A stretch of DNA of 49,619 nucleotides from Candidatus Zhuqueibacterota bacterium (GCA_963169875.1 CAUJEL010000176.1:1-49619); one strand, 5' to 3'. Counted from the first letter of the stretch, positions 24,797 through 33,792 are shown. Notes: a model not told the origin generated them from the sequence alone. Numbers and translations are program-made.

Positions 24797-25651
24797 ATGC
24801 AGGGTCACATACCGGTACTGTTCGTGGAAGGAAGTTGCCTGGCCGAGGCCTGGGAAAAATCGCTGATCAGCGTCTATCAAAACGGCTGCGACGTCAAGAC
24901 CGAATATGACAAAGCCGGCGATCCGCCCAGCAAGGATTGCACCATGACCATTGTGGTGCGCGATCCCGTGGCGGAGCCCATGATTCACCAGGACCTTCCC
25001 GGCGGTCTCGAGGATCTGCAGGAGTACGTCCTCGAAGTCCTCGACGGCATCAAGGATCACTGCGTGCGCGATGCGTCGGCCGGCGCGGAGGACACACGCT
25101 GGGAATACACCTATCATCAGCGCCTCTTCGGCTATACGGTGCCGGGCGTCGCGGAAACCTTCGATCAGATCGAAGGGATCGCGCAGAAACTGGCGAAAAC
25201 GCCGCACACGCGCCGCGCCCAGGCGATCACCTGGAAGGTGTGGGAGGACAACACCTGCTACGACCCCGCCTGTCTGCAGAGCATCTGGTGCCGCCTCATG
25301 CCGGGCGAGGATCAGACCTGGTACCTCAATACCAATGTGCGCTTCCGTTCCAATGACGCCTACAAGGCGGCTTTTATGAACATGTTCGCCCTGGTGCAGC
25401 TGCAACAGCGCATCGCGCAGCGCATCGCCGCGCTCTGCGGCCGCATCGTCCTCCCCGGCCGCTATGTCCATCAGGCCGACAGCTATCATATTTACGGATC
25501 CTATTTTCAGGAATTTCGGGCGAGATTTTTGAACGCTTTGGAGAAACGGACGTTTGCGGAGCGCACCTTCCGCTATGAGGATGTGCGCGCCTATATGGAG
25601 CAGGCCATCCCGGCCATCCAGGCCAAAGCGGCGGCGATGGGCCGGCAATAA
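24797..25651 (+). CDS. Thymidylate synthase-like protein
   Basis: A 284-residue protein resembling the ThyA superfamily, closest in layout to archaeal and uncharacterised members. The nucleophile region reads DPACLQSIWCRL, with Cys where the catalytic Cys of thymidylate synthase (PCH) sits, but Leu instead of the following His. The downstream RSNDAYKAAFMNMFALVQLQ matches the R-S-x-D phosphate-binding segment, and YVHQADSYHIYG matches the dUMP-binding D/S-x-HIY motif. It may methylate or hydroxymethylate a pyrimidine nucleotide. Start: the ATG at 24797 has GGGAGAGG five bases upstream; the ATG at 24782 overlaps that site and is less likely. Confidence 0.72.
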   Translation: MQGHIPVLFVEGSCLAEAWEKSLISVYQNGCDVKTEYDKAGDPPSKDCTMTIVVRDPVAEPMIHQDLPGGLEDLQEYVLEVLDGIKDHCVRDASAGAEDTRWEYTYHQRLFGYTVPGVAETFDQIEGIAQKLAKTPHTRRAQAITWKVWEDNTCYDPACLQSIWCRLMPGEDQTWYLNTNVRFRSNDAYKAAFMNMFALVQLQQRIAQRIAALCGRIVLPGRYVHQADSYHIYGSYFQEFRARFLNALEKRTFAERTFRYEDVRAYMEQAIPAIQAKAAAMGRQ

Positions 25652-25669
25652 TCGGGGGGAATGACCGTC

Positions 25670-26800
25670 ATGCGCAGAATGATCTTTGGCCTCGTGGCTC
25701 TCGTCTTTTTCAGCGCCGCGGCAGCCCGGGCCCAATCGGGCCGCTGGGCCCGGCCGGCGGAGGTGGATATCTATCATGAACGGGCCGGCGATTTCATGGA
25801 TATCGATCTTCGGGCCCTGACCGCCCGGGCGGATGCGCTGCTGCGGGAACAGCAGTACGAAGAGGCGGCGCGCCACTATCTTTATACGCTGCAGTTCGAT
25901 CCCGGCGATGCGCGTCTCATCTACAATCTCGCCTGTTGTTACGCCCGGCTCGGCAAAGCGGCGCTCGCCATGCGCTATCTGCGCCGCGCCCTGGATGGCG
26001 GTTTCAACGCCTATGACGTACTGGTGAGCGATCCCGATCTGGCGCCGCTGCGGGGCCATCCCGGGTTCGACACGCTGATGGTCGAGGCGCGGCGGATGAG
26101 CCGGAACAGCGGCGAGATCATTTACTTTAAGGGCGAAAAGGCGATGAAGTGCCGGGTGCGGCTGCCGGATAATTATCAGGCCGGGAAGAAATATCCGCTC
26201 CTCGTCGGCCTGCACGGAAACGGCGGCAATGCCGATGACATGATCACCCTCTATCGCGATTTTGCCGATCGCGACTTCATCTTCATCACGCCGGAAGGTC
26301 CTTATCCTTATCCGCAGAATGACAATGCCAGCATGAACCGCTATTCCTGGGCTGTTCAGATTAAAGACGAACAGGTGTGGGAGATGGCCGATCCGCTCAC
26401 GCTCGACTACATCGCCGCGGTGGTGCGCCAGGCCCGGGAGCGCTACAAGGTCTCGCAGGTCTATCTGCTGGGTTTTTCCCAGGGCGCCGCTTACGCCTGC
26501 CTGACGGGCCTGAAATATCCGCGGTTATTCAACGCCATCCTCTGTTTCGGCGGCGCCCTGCGGGTGGAAAATTTGCGCCCTGCCGGCATCACGGAACGGG
26601 ACATCGAAAAGGCGGCGGGATTGCGGGTCTTCATCGCGCACGGCCTCCAGGATCAGGCGATCGGCCATGAGGCGGCGCTGGATGCGCACGGCTGGCTGCA
26701 CGCGCGCGGCATGCGCGTCGAGCTGGTGAACTTTAGCGGTGGTCATGTAATACCGGCCAATGTGCTCAACCGCGGCCTGGCGTGGGCCAGCCTGCCATGA
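25670..26800 (+). CDS. Exported TPR plus alpha/beta-hydrolase protein
   Basis: A signal peptide (cut near ARAQ) precedes two TPR-like helices pairs (ADALLREQQYEEAARHYLYT, LIYNLACCYARLGKAALAMR), then a phospholipase/carboxylesterase-type hydrolase. The catalytic triad is visible: Ser in LLGFSQGAAYA, Asp in AHGLQDQAI and His in NFSGGHVIP; the oxyanion strand is LVGLHGNGGN. It probably hydrolyses an ester in the periplasm or at the surface. The start at 25670 suits the GGGGGGA at 25654-25660; the ATG at 25661 directly abuts that site. It lies 18 bases after the thymidylate-synthase-like gene and may be co-transcribed. It converges on the DUF4956 gene with 8 bases between. Confidence 0.83.
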   Translation: MRRMIFGLVALVFFSAAAARAQSGRWARPAEVDIYHERAGDFMDIDLRALTARADALLREQQYEEAARHYLYTLQFDPGDARLIYNLACCYARLGKAALAMRYLRRALDGGFNAYDVLVSDPDLAPLRGHPGFDTLMVEARRMSRNSGEIIYFKGEKAMKCRVRLPDNYQAGKKYPLLVGLHGNGGNADDMITLYRDFADRDFIFITPEGPYPYPQNDNASMNRYSWAVQIKDEQVWEMADPLTLDYIAAVVRQARERYKVSQVYLLGFSQGAAYACLTGLKYPRLFNAILCFGGALRVENLRPAGITERDIEKAAGLRVFIAHGLQDQAIGHEAALDAHGWLHARGMRVELVNFSGGHVIPANVLNRGLAWASLP

Positions 26801-26808
26801 TGTCGGCT

Positions 26809-27480
26809 TTATATGGCTTCTTCGTCGTAAAAGAGATTGACCCGCGACAACCCCGCCACGTTCTTCAACGCGCGCACCAGTTCGTAATGTTTTTGTTCGT
26901 CGCGCAGATCCACATAAAACGAGATCTCGAAGAGATTCTCCTCTTCTGTTTTGACATTGATCAATTTAAAGGTGCGGCAGTACTGCTTGAGGATGGTTTG
27001 ATAGGGCGCTGATTCCGGGGACTCGCTCTCCAGGGTGAACTGCAGCAAAAATTTTCGTCCCAACGGCATGATGGTATCGCTTTTGGCCAGGGCGATCATC
27101 ACAATACCGATGATCATGGTGGCGCCGATGGCAAGTTTATGCATGCCGACACCGGCCGCCATGCCGACGGCGAGGCTGAAAAAGATAAAGATGATATCCG
27201 CGGTATCCTTCACGGCGGTGCGGAAACGGATGATCGACATGGCGCCGACCAGTCCAAAGGCGCGGGCGAGATTGTTGCCGATGACCATGATGACCACCGC
27301 GGTGATCATGGCGAGATAGATCAGGGCATGCACATAACTGACGGAAAACCCCGGGCCGCGATAGGTCACACGGTAGATCCAGGAGATCGCCAGGCCGCAA
27401 AAGAGCGCGAAGGCGAGATTGAAGATCATCTGTTCGAAAGAGATGTTGGTGACGAATATGGTACTGAATTCCTGCATCAT
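26809..27480 (-). CDS. DUF4956 membrane protein (VTC partner)
   Basis: The 223-residue protein has about four membrane helices in its N-terminal 130 residues (IFNLAFALFCGLAISWIYRV, ALIYLAMITAVVIMVIG, DIIFIFFSLAVGMAAGVG, IGATMIIGIVMIALA). Between them is the family signature GLVGAMSIIRFRTAVKDTAD. A soluble alpha/beta domain of about 85 residues follows. DUF4956 genes often neighbour VTC-domain genes in bacteria, as here. I prefer ATG 27480; a GTG 27 bases upstream is in frame. It may form the membrane channel or scaffold for polyphosphate synthesis, which is inference. Confidence 0.85.
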   Translation of the reverse strand: MMQEFSTIFVTNISFEQMIFNLAFALFCGLAISWIYRVTYRGPGFSVSYVHALIYLAMITAVVIMVIGNNLARAFGLVGAMSIIRFRTAVKDTADIIFIFFSLAVGMAAGVGMHKLAIGATMIIGIVMIALAKSDTIMPLGRKFLLQFTLESESPESAPYQTILKQYCRTFKLINVKTEEENLFEISFYVDLRDEQKHYELVRALKNVAGLSRVNLFYDEEAI

Positions 27481-27624
27481 GATTCTGCGTTCTGCCTTCC
27501 TGATCACTGCACGGTGACAATTATATCAATGGAAAATTGGCCAAAGCAGCCGGACGAGCCGCCTGCCCGCCTCATACGATTCCGGTTTATCCGGGCTGGG
27601 TCCTGTACAGGTTCACCGGGTTCA

Positions 27625-28374
27625 TCAACCCATTCTTCTGATGCGCTGCTTTTGCGGTCTGAGTGCGCGCTCCAGCGACAGCGTGTACTTGGAAAACGAG
27701 CGGCGCTGTAACCCGAAATCCGTGAGAATATCCAGCATCCATTCCGGCAAACTGTCATGAAACTTTAACTCAAGGACAAAATGATCCGTGATCAACGGCA
27801 GCAGCGCTTCTTCTTCAAAAAGCGGTTCCATGGTTTGCGTGAGGCGGAAACGGATGTTCTTGTCAAAGGTGATGCGAATCCGGCGGTCGAAGGTGACATA
27901 AAAAGCTTCCCGTTCGTAGGTGACGAGAATGACCGGGCGCATGGCAGCGGAGATCACATGATAAAAAAACTGCCGGGCATCCGCTTTTGCATTTTCGAAT
28001 CCAGGCCCTGTCTGGATATGCTTCTCGATATCACGATTCGCCAGGAGTTCCTGTAAATCGGCCCAGCGCGCCGGCGCCCGGTTCTTGATGATGAAGGCGC
28101 CATATTTCCTCTTGATCTCCAAAAAGACCCTGTTCTCATCCCGGGTGGAGTAATCGTATCCGCGAATGCGGATCTTTTTACGCCGTTCGATGCCGTCCAC
28201 TTTTTCGTGATAATTTCGACTGGTTGCGGTGTCGAAATAGATGCTGCGCACCGTATACTGGTGTTGCGGCCGGATGTGCGCGAAACGGTCCTCTTCGACA
28301 AAGGGATCCAGCCGCTTGCGCAAGGCATCGTGCAGCGTATTGGGCACGAGATATTTGTACTCATATCTGAGCAT
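27625..28374 (-). CDS. VTC-domain polyphosphate polymerase-like protein
   Basis: A 249-residue VTC domain, the triphosphate-tunnel fold that in yeast Vtc4 makes polyphosphate from ATP. Tunnel strands with paired basic and acidic residues are visible: YEYKYLVP, VRSIYFDT, RRKKIRIRGY, VFLEIKRKYG, ILVTYEREAF, TFDRRIRITFD and FVLELKFH. Length is normal for a stand-alone bacterial VTC. It lies 6 bases after the HlyD-type gene and 144 bases before DUF4956, all leftward. SPX domains, which regulate eukaryotic VTC, are absent, so control must be transcriptional or by a partner. Confidence 0.88.
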   Translation of the reverse strand: MLRYEYKYLVPNTLHDALRKRLDPFVEEDRFAHIRPQHQYTVRSIYFDTATSRNYHEKVDGIERRKKIRIRGYDYSTRDENRVFLEIKRKYGAFIIKNRAPARWADLQELLANRDIEKHIQTGPGFENAKADARQFFYHVISAAMRPVILVTYEREAFYVTFDRRIRITFDKNIRFRLTQTMEPLFEEEALLPLITDHFVLELKFHDSLPEWMLDILTDFGLQRRSFSKYTLSLERALRPQKQRIRRMG

Positions 28375-28380
28375 GGCCTC

Positions 28381-29436
28381 TCACTGCAAAAATCGCCGCA
28401 GAAACTGCAATTTGCCCAGAGGCGGGCAGCGGATTTCGCACCGTGCAAAGAGTCCGGGAATCAGGCCGGAGGAGTGCTCTACTTTCGCCACAACCCAGAA
28501 AACCTGTTCGCCGTTCAAAAGCTGCAGCATGGGATTGATCGATACGATGCGGCCGTCGGCAAACGCCATGCGATCGCTGGAGCGGATACGAACCGTGTTG
28601 TCAAGGGATATCAGGGCGCGATCCGTCGCTTTCACCGGCATGGTGATGATGAAAGAGTCCCCTGCAGCGATGGTCACCAGCGTGTCGGAGGCATAATGTT
28701 GCATGCGAATGCCTGAAATCGGCGCCAGCAGCACATAGCCGGCGGCCTTTTTTTTCAGCACCCTGATCTCCTCTTGCAGATTCGCGATCTGCGCGCGGAT
28801 CACATTCACTTCTTCCGGCTTGACGCCGCTCTCGACACTCGCCAGTCTGGCGCGGGCCATGCCGATATTCGACTCATAGACGCGCTGCGTCGCCAGAGCC
28901 AGTTCATATTCCTGAATGGAGACCAGGTTGCGGGCGTGCAAATGTGCGAGACGGTCGGCGATCTTTTTTTGTTCCTCAGCCTCGAGGATGGCTTGTTCGA
29001 CCTGTTGCCGCGCTTCTGCCACCACAGGCGCCTTCTCACCGCTCAGCGCAACTTGCAGCGCGGCTGCGGCAGATGCCAGTTGGCCCTTTTTTTCGGTCAA
29101 CGCCTGAGACAGGTCGGGGGAGTCCAGCAGGGCGATCGTATCTCCCGCGGTAACGGCGGGGGCGTTGAGCACGGCGGAGTGGAGTTGAAAATTCACGGCA
29201 TCGCCGCGCTGCAATTGCGTCACCGTCACCCTCTCCGCCAGGCCCGATTGGTTGTTCCACAAATAAGTCGACAGCTGACCGTCCGAGGCCAGTACCACCG
29301 ACCACGAACGCACCGGGTGCACCCGGCCGATGGTTTTTATGGTACAGGGCATACGAAAAGGCAGAATCACGATCAGCAACAACACCGCAGCGAACAGCGT
29401 AATGCGAAGAAGGGATGTTTTGGCAACCTTGCGCAT
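28381..29436 (-). CDS. HlyD-family membrane-fusion (adaptor) protein
   Basis: A 351-residue adaptor with an N-terminal membrane anchor (about 9-29), a first lipoyl half, a long alpha-helical hairpin (about 115-235, rich in Ala, Glu, Gln: AEARQQVEQAILEAEEQKKI) and a beta-barrel part (YVLLAPISGIRMQHYAS, FIITMPVKATDRALI). Such proteins bridge an inner-membrane pump to an outer-membrane channel, yet no ABC, MFS or RND pump or TolC-like gene is beside it. It is instead the first gene of the VTC/DUF4956 operon. This invites the idea of exporting or positioning polyphosphate or another polymer. Confidence 0.85.
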   Translation of the reverse strand: MRKVAKTSLLRITLFAAVLLLIVILPFRMPCTIKTIGRVHPVRSWSVVLASDGQLSTYLWNNQSGLAERVTVTQLQRGDAVNFQLHSAVLNAPAVTAGDTIALLDSPDLSQALTEKKGQLASAAAALQVALSGEKAPVVAEARQQVEQAILEAEEQKKIADRLAHLHARNLVSIQEYELALATQRVYESNIGMARARLASVESGVKPEEVNVIRAQIANLQEEIRVLKKKAAGYVLLAPISGIRMQHYASDTLVTIAAGDSFIITMPVKATDRALISLDNTVRIRSSDRMAFADGRIVSINPMLQLLNGEQVFWVVAKVEHSSGLIPGLFARCEIRCPPLGKLQFLRRFLQ

Positions 29437-29853
29437 CTATTTTACCAGAATTTATTAGTTCGATGAAGGGACCACAATGAAACAGCGAATGGCGAATCTC
29501 CTGGCGTCATCGGGGTCAAGGCAGATTTTGCGGAGAAGACGTCTGCCTGTCTCATGGCCTGTAACGGTTGAAAAAAATCGCAACAGGCGCTATTAACACA
29601 ACGCACAAGGTATACGATTTGTTCTCATGATGGCCGATCGTCGATGAATTTCGCCGCTCACGGCGGTTGGTTCCGGCCCTGCGTCCATGACGGTTTATGG
29701 GTAGCCGCTGATCAGCGCATGCGCGCCGCAGCCACCTGCTGCGCCGGCAAGGCATCAGCGCTTGCACCGAGAGGCATCTGTGACAGGAGAAGCCTGTGGC
29801 ATGGCCACGGCGGTGCGCGGAACAGAGTTCGCTGCTGTTGAATGGCCGATATG
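29437..29853. other. 417-bp gap without recognised gene
   Basis: It lies between the end of the NtrC-like gene and the start of the HlyD/VTC operon, both leftward, so it must hold the operon promoter. I searched for GG-N10-GC sigma-54 sites on the minus strand and saw none convincing. An open frame on the minus strand here has unlike codon use and no ribosome site. Confidence 0.4.
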
Positions 29854-31212
29854 TTACGAGTGTTTTTGCCATTTCTCCAGTTTGCTCTGCAGGGTGGTGC
29901 GCGGCAGTTTGAGCAGCCGCGCGGCGGAACTGATATTGTTATTCGCCTGCTCCATGGCCCGGTCGATCAGTTCCTTCTCCCTGGCCAGGATGAGTTCATC
30001 AAAGGAGAGTCCGCCGTCGATCCCTTCTGCCGCGACTGTGCCAGGCACGTGCCTGGCGCGGGTGGAATCCACGGTCGCGGCAAAGTGCAAAAAATCCACA
30101 TCCCGGGGCAGGGCCAAAAATCGCTGCACGATATTCTCCAGTTCGCGCACATTGCCCGGCCAGTCGTAGTGCAGCAGTGTTTCCAGCTGTTGCGGTTTCA
30201 GCCGCGGGGGCGTGTCGCCGTGGTGGTGCTTTTTGATAAAGTAGTCGATGAGGATGGGCAGGTCTTCCTTGCGATCGCGCAGCGGCGGCACGGTCACGGT
30301 GATGATATTCAGCCGGTAGAAGAGATCCTCGCGAAATGTCCCCTTTTGCACCATTTTGTAGAGGTTCACCTTGGTGGCGCAGAGGACGCGGAAATTGACC
30401 TGGAGGGCTTCGCGCGCACCGACCGGTTGCACCTCGCGTTCCTGCAGCACGCGCAACAGTTTCACCTGCAGTTGCAGCGGCAGGTCATCGATGTCATCGA
30501 TGAAGAGGGTGCCGTCGTGGGCGCGTTCGATGTAGCCCTGATGGCGGCGGTGGGCGCCGGTGAAGGCCCCCTTCTCATGACCGAAGAGTTCGCTCTCCAG
30601 GAGTCCTTCCGGCAGTACGGCGCAGTTGACCGGCACGAAGGGACCTTTGCTGCGTTCGCTGAACTGGTGCAGAAACCGCGCGACGAGTTCCTTGCCGGTG
30701 CCGCTCTCCCCCTCGATGAGCACGGTGTGATCGGTGCCGGCCACCGAACGCAGGATGGCCACCAGCTTCTGCATGACCGGCGCATTGCCGATGATCTCGC
30801 GACTCTCGTAGCGGGTGATGCGTTTCTTGAGCTGCTGGTTTTCGCGAATGACGTCGTGGAACTGGGCGATGTTTTTCAACATGCTCAGCAGCTTGTCCGG
30901 TGAAAAGGGCTTTTCCAGATAGTCGTAGGCGCCGAGCTTCAGGGCGTTGACCGCGGTTTCCACGGTGCCGTAGCCGGTGATGACGATGACGGTGCCGTCC
31001 GGGTTGCGCTCCCTGGCGGCTTTGAGAATGTCGAGGCCGCTGGTGTCCGGCAGACGCAGATCAGTGATCACCACCTCAAAGGTTTCCTCCTCGAGCCATT
31101 CGAGCCCTTCGTGCCCCTTCTCGCAGGCCATCACCCGGTAGCCCTCCTTTTTTAGCGTGTCGGAAAGCGTGATGCGCGAGACTTTATCGTCTTCGACCAA
31201 CAGAATTTTCAT
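29854..31212 (-). CDS. NtrC-family sigma-54-dependent response regulator
   Basis: A 452-residue activator. The receiver domain (1-115) has Asp51 as phospho-acceptor (VVITDLRLPD) and Lys101 (YLEKPF). The AAA+ domain (about 138-375) has Walker A GESGTGKE (168-175), the sigma-54 contact loop GAFTGA (215-220), Walker B DGTLFIDDIDDL and the arginine-finger region. The Fis-type helix-turn-helix tail is NNISSAARLLKLPRTTLQSK. It overlaps the histidine kinase gene by the four bases of ATGA. Intact GAFTGA means it should activate sigma-54 promoters; the best local target is at 33793-33807. Confidence 0.95.
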   Translation of the reverse strand: MKILLVEDDKVSRITLSDTLKKEGYRVMACEKGHEGLEWLEEETFEVVITDLRLPDTSGLDILKAARERNPDGTVIVITGYGTVETAVNALKLGAYDYLEKPFSPDKLLSMLKNIAQFHDVIRENQQLKKRITRYESREIIGNAPVMQKLVAILRSVAGTDHTVLIEGESGTGKELVARFLHQFSERSKGPFVPVNCAVLPEGLLESELFGHEKGAFTGAHRRHQGYIERAHDGTLFIDDIDDLPLQLQVKLLRVLQEREVQPVGAREALQVNFRVLCATKVNLYKMVQKGTFREDLFYRLNIITVTVPPLRDRKEDLPILIDYFIKKHHHGDTPPRLKPQQLETLLHYDWPGNVRELENIVQRFLALPRDVDFLHFAATVDSTRARHVPGTVAAEGIDGGLSFDELILAREKELIDRAMEQANNNISSAARLLKLPRTTLQSKLEKWQKHS

Positions 31213-32666
31213 AGACCTCCCTGCAACGGCAGGATGACTTCAAAGGTGGTGCCCTCTCCTTCGCGGCTGGCCGCGGTGATCGTGCCGCCATGGGTTTCCA
31301 CGATGCCCAGGGCGACGGAGAGTCCCAGGCCCGTGCCTTTGCCCTCCTCTTTGGTGCTGAAGAAGGGGTCGAATATCCGGTCAAGATTTTGCTCGGGGAT
31401 GCCGCAACCGCTGTCCGAGACGGAGAGGCATACGGCGTTTGCCCGGACGGATGTGGCGATTTTCAGGACGCCGCCCTCCTCCATGCTGTCAAAGCTGTTG
31501 AGGAGCAGATTCATAATCACCTCCTGAATGAGATGGGTATCCGCCTCGATCGGCGGCAGCCGGTCATCCAGCTTTCGTTCGATGGTGATATCGGCTTTCT
31601 CGAGGCGGTAGGCGAGCAGGGAGAGGACTTTATCGATGGCGTCGTTGAGATCGACGCGGGTGATCTGTTTGGCGTGCTGTCTGGAGAACCCGAGGAGTTT
31701 TTGCACGATCACGGCGATGTGGTCGAGTCCCTCGTTGGCCAGGGCGAGATACGATTTGGTTTGCGCGTGGTTCGCCGGTTCTTTCTCGATGGCGAAGAGA
31801 CAGCTTTTCAGACCCTGCAGGGGGTTGTTGATTTCGTGGGCCACGCCGGAGGCGAGGCGGCCGATGGAGGCGAGCTTTTCGGCGTTGTGGATTTGTCTCT
31901 GGGCATCGATGAGCTGTTTGCGGGAGTGCGCGAGGCGCTGTTTCATCTTTTCAAAATTGGCGAGGAGGACGCCGACTTCATCCTCTTCGGCCTGGATCTC
32001 GACGGGCTGGATGTTCTCGAGATCGAAGCGGTTCATCTCGGCGACGAGCTGGCGCAGCGATTTGGTGAGCCGGTCGATGAGGAAGTAGATGACCGTGAGG
32101 ATGATCAGCGCCGTGATGATGGTAAAAGCCGACAACAGGAAAAACATCTCCTGCAATTTTTTACGCGTCGGTTCGATATCGAATCCGAGGCGCAAGGCGC
32201 CCCACGACCTGCTGTGAATCTGCAGCGGCAGGTTAACTTCGAGAATCCAGCCATGGAGATCGGAGTGGTAGATTTGCATTTCGCCATCCTGCCGGCCGGC
32301 GAGGAGAAAATGGCGCCAGTCGCTGCGGACGGATTCTTTTTCATCATAGCTGCTGCGCACCATGATCTGGCCGCGCTGGTCATGGATGGTGACAAATTTG
32401 ATTTGCGGATTCTTGTTGAGAAAATTGTGAATGTGGTTTTCGACAAAGCCCTCGTTCTGCATCAGGCCGCTCTCCTGATAGATGAGGGCGTCCAGTATCG
32501 AGACGGAAAGCGTCTGCGCCACCGCCAGGGCGTTTTGCCGTTGATTGGAGAGGATGAGAGAGCGCCACTGGAAAAGAACGCTGATGGAAATCAGCACCAT
32601 GAGCAGGGTGATGAGCACTCCGACGTAGACGAGCATGCGGGTTTTCAGACTTTTCAATCTGGTCAT
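31209..32666 (-). CDS. NtrB-like membrane sensor histidine kinase
   Basis: A 485-residue kinase. Two membrane helices (about 11-31 and 176-197) enclose a periplasmic domain of about 145 residues. A HAMP domain (about 198-250) and a HisKA box follow, with the phosphorylated His277 in SGVAHEINNPLQGLK. The catalytic domain has NLLLNSFDSME, DSGCGIPEQN and GTGLGLSVALGIVE. It is encoded between the PhnD-like protein and the NtrC-like regulator, overlapping each by 4 bases. Its periplasmic domain is the likely docking site for the binding protein. Confidence 0.94.
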   Translation of the reverse strand: MTRLKSLKTRMLVYVGVLITLLMVLISISVLFQWRSLILSNQRQNALAVAQTLSVSILDALIYQESGLMQNEGFVENHIHNFLNKNPQIKFVTIHDQRGQIMVRSSYDEKESVRSDWRHFLLAGRQDGEMQIYHSDLHGWILEVNLPLQIHSRSWGALRLGFDIEPTRKKLQEMFFLLSAFTIITALIILTVIYFLIDRLTKSLRQLVAEMNRFDLENIQPVEIQAEEDEVGVLLANFEKMKQRLAHSRKQLIDAQRQIHNAEKLASIGRLASGVAHEINNPLQGLKSCLFAIEKEPANHAQTKSYLALANEGLDHIAVIVQKLLGFSRQHAKQITRVDLNDAIDKVLSLLAYRLEKADITIERKLDDRLPPIEADTHLIQEVIMNLLLNSFDSMEEGGVLKIATSVRANAVCLSVSDSGCGIPEQNLDRIFDPFFSTKEEGKGTGLGLSVALGIVETHGGTITAASREGEGTTFEVILPLQGGL

Positions 32667-33589
32667 GGCACCGCCTCGATGGCGCCGATCTTTTTCTCGA
32701 TGTCATCGTAATCGCGATCATGCGCGGGGGCGAAGCCGAAGGCGAATTCCGGATCCCATGACCGCACTAGGTCACGATATTCTTCCTGATGCACATCGAT
32801 CTGCAGCAGCGCCGTCTGAATGGCACGGGTGATGGTGGTGTCCAGCGACTTTTTCACAATTATGGGGGAACCGGGAATGGGCTCCGAGGCGGCGAGGATG
32901 CGAATCCCCCGGTCGAGGAACTCCTCCGCGACGCGATCCTTGACGACCCCGGCGTCGAAATTGCCGCGCAGGACCTGATAAATGACGGTATGATGAAACC
33001 CGAAATGGTGGAGCGAGTCGAGGTCGCCGGTTTTCAGGCCGTGCTTCTGAAACTCATAGTGAATGACCCAATTGCCCGAGAAGGAGAGCGGGGAAGGGAG
33101 CGCCAGTCTCTTTCCGGCGAGATCGGCGATGGTGGCGATGGGGCTGTCGGAACGGGTGACGATGACGGAATGAAAGTGCGGCTTGAACTGGCTGTTGAGG
33201 GGCTTGAGGATGCACTGGATGGCGTGATCCTTACGGGCCTTGAGGTAGAGAAAGGTGCCGAGGAAGGCCGCCTGAATCTCGTCGCGCTCGATCTGGCTCA
33301 CGGTCTGTTCGTAGGAGCTGCTCAGCTTCAGGGTGAAATGATAGGGCGTGGTGCGGTTGAGATAATCGAGAATCGGCTGATAGCCCTCATAGAGAAGATT
33401 GGGGGAGAATCGCGAAATCACCCCCACGTGGACGGTATCCTGCCCGGACGGCGGCGGCCCCGTCCGGGTTGGCGGCGCGAGGGCCTGCCGCGGCGTGGTG
33501 ATATCCATCATGGAGCGATAGATGAAAATCGTCACCAGAATGCCGACAACGAGCAGGAGCAGCGCCAGGAATAGTCTGCCGGGTTTCAT
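32663..33589 (-). CDS. Membrane-anchored PhnD-like phosphate/phosphonate-binding protein
   Basis: A 308-residue type-II periplasmic binding protein of the PhnD family. The N-terminal hydrophobic segment (about 5-26) lacks a clear cleavage site and probably anchors it. A Pro-rich linker (about 33-50) precedes the binding lobes, with VGVISRFSPNLLYEGYQPIL, DEIQAAFLGTFLYL, GKRLALPSPLSFSGNW and FDAGVVKDRV typical of the family. PhnD proteins usually feed ABC importers for phosphonate, phosphite or phosphate, but no permease or ATPase is nearby. It is first in a tightly overlapping operon with a kinase and an NtrC-like regulator, so sensing is the likely job. Confidence 0.88.
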   Translation of the reverse strand: MKPGRLFLALLLLVVGILVTIFIYRSMMDITTPRQALAPPTRTGPPPSGQDTVHVGVISRFSPNLLYEGYQPILDYLNRTTPYHFTLKLSSSYEQTVSQIERDEIQAAFLGTFLYLKARKDHAIQCILKPLNSQFKPHFHSVIVTRSDSPIATIADLAGKRLALPSPLSFSGNWVIHYEFQKHGLKTGDLDSLHHFGFHHTVIYQVLRGNFDAGVVKDRVAEEFLDRGIRILAASEPIPGSPIIVKKSLDTTITRAIQTALLQIDVHQEEYRDLVRSWDPEFAFGFAPAHDRDYDDIEKKIGAIEAVP

Positions 33590-33622
33590 GATGGGATGGA
33601 CCTCCGCGCGCGTTAACAGGAA

Positions 33623-33638
33623 TCGACCCCGGGGTCGA
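33623..33638. promoter_or_regulatory. Perfect 16-bp palindrome in the leftward leader
   Basis: TCGACCCCGGGGTCGA lies 34 bases upstream of the PhnD-like start codon. It could be an operator of the leftward sensor operon, or part of a leader hairpin. No protein can be assigned. Confidence 0.4.
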
Positions 33639-33684
33639 ATGGATGCTGCAAGCTACAAAACAGGGAGGAGAAAAGCAAGCGGAT

Positions 33685-33741
33685 TGTCGAAAAATCGGCA
33701 CCGAAACGCCGAAAAATGGTTAAATTGACGATATTTCGGCA
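33685..33741. promoter_or_regulatory. Three candidate activator sites for the NtrC-like regulator
   Basis: TGTCGAAAAATCGGCA (33685-33700), CGCCGAAAAATGGTTA (33707-33722) and, on the minus strand, TGCCGAAATATCGTCA (33726-33741) share the pattern TGCCGAAAAATCGnCA. Their centres lie about 126, 104 and 85 bases upstream of the predicted sigma-54 start point, the usual distance for enhancer sites, and are spaced by about two helical turns. The NtrC-like protein encoded next door is the obvious binder. Confidence 0.55.
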
Positions 33742-33792
33742 TCCAGGGGGGCATCGACTGACGTTTTTGTGCTTGAAAAACGCCGCGGGGCC

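Noticed and set aside
29552-29872. Leftward open frame of 106 codons before the HlyD operon
   Set aside because: Codon use is unlike the neighbours, it has no ribosome site and it overlaps the end of the NtrC-like gene.
32663-33589. PhnD-like protein as part of a phosphonate ABC importer
   Set aside because: No permease or ATPase gene lies within reach; the gene is instead overlapped with a histidine kinase.
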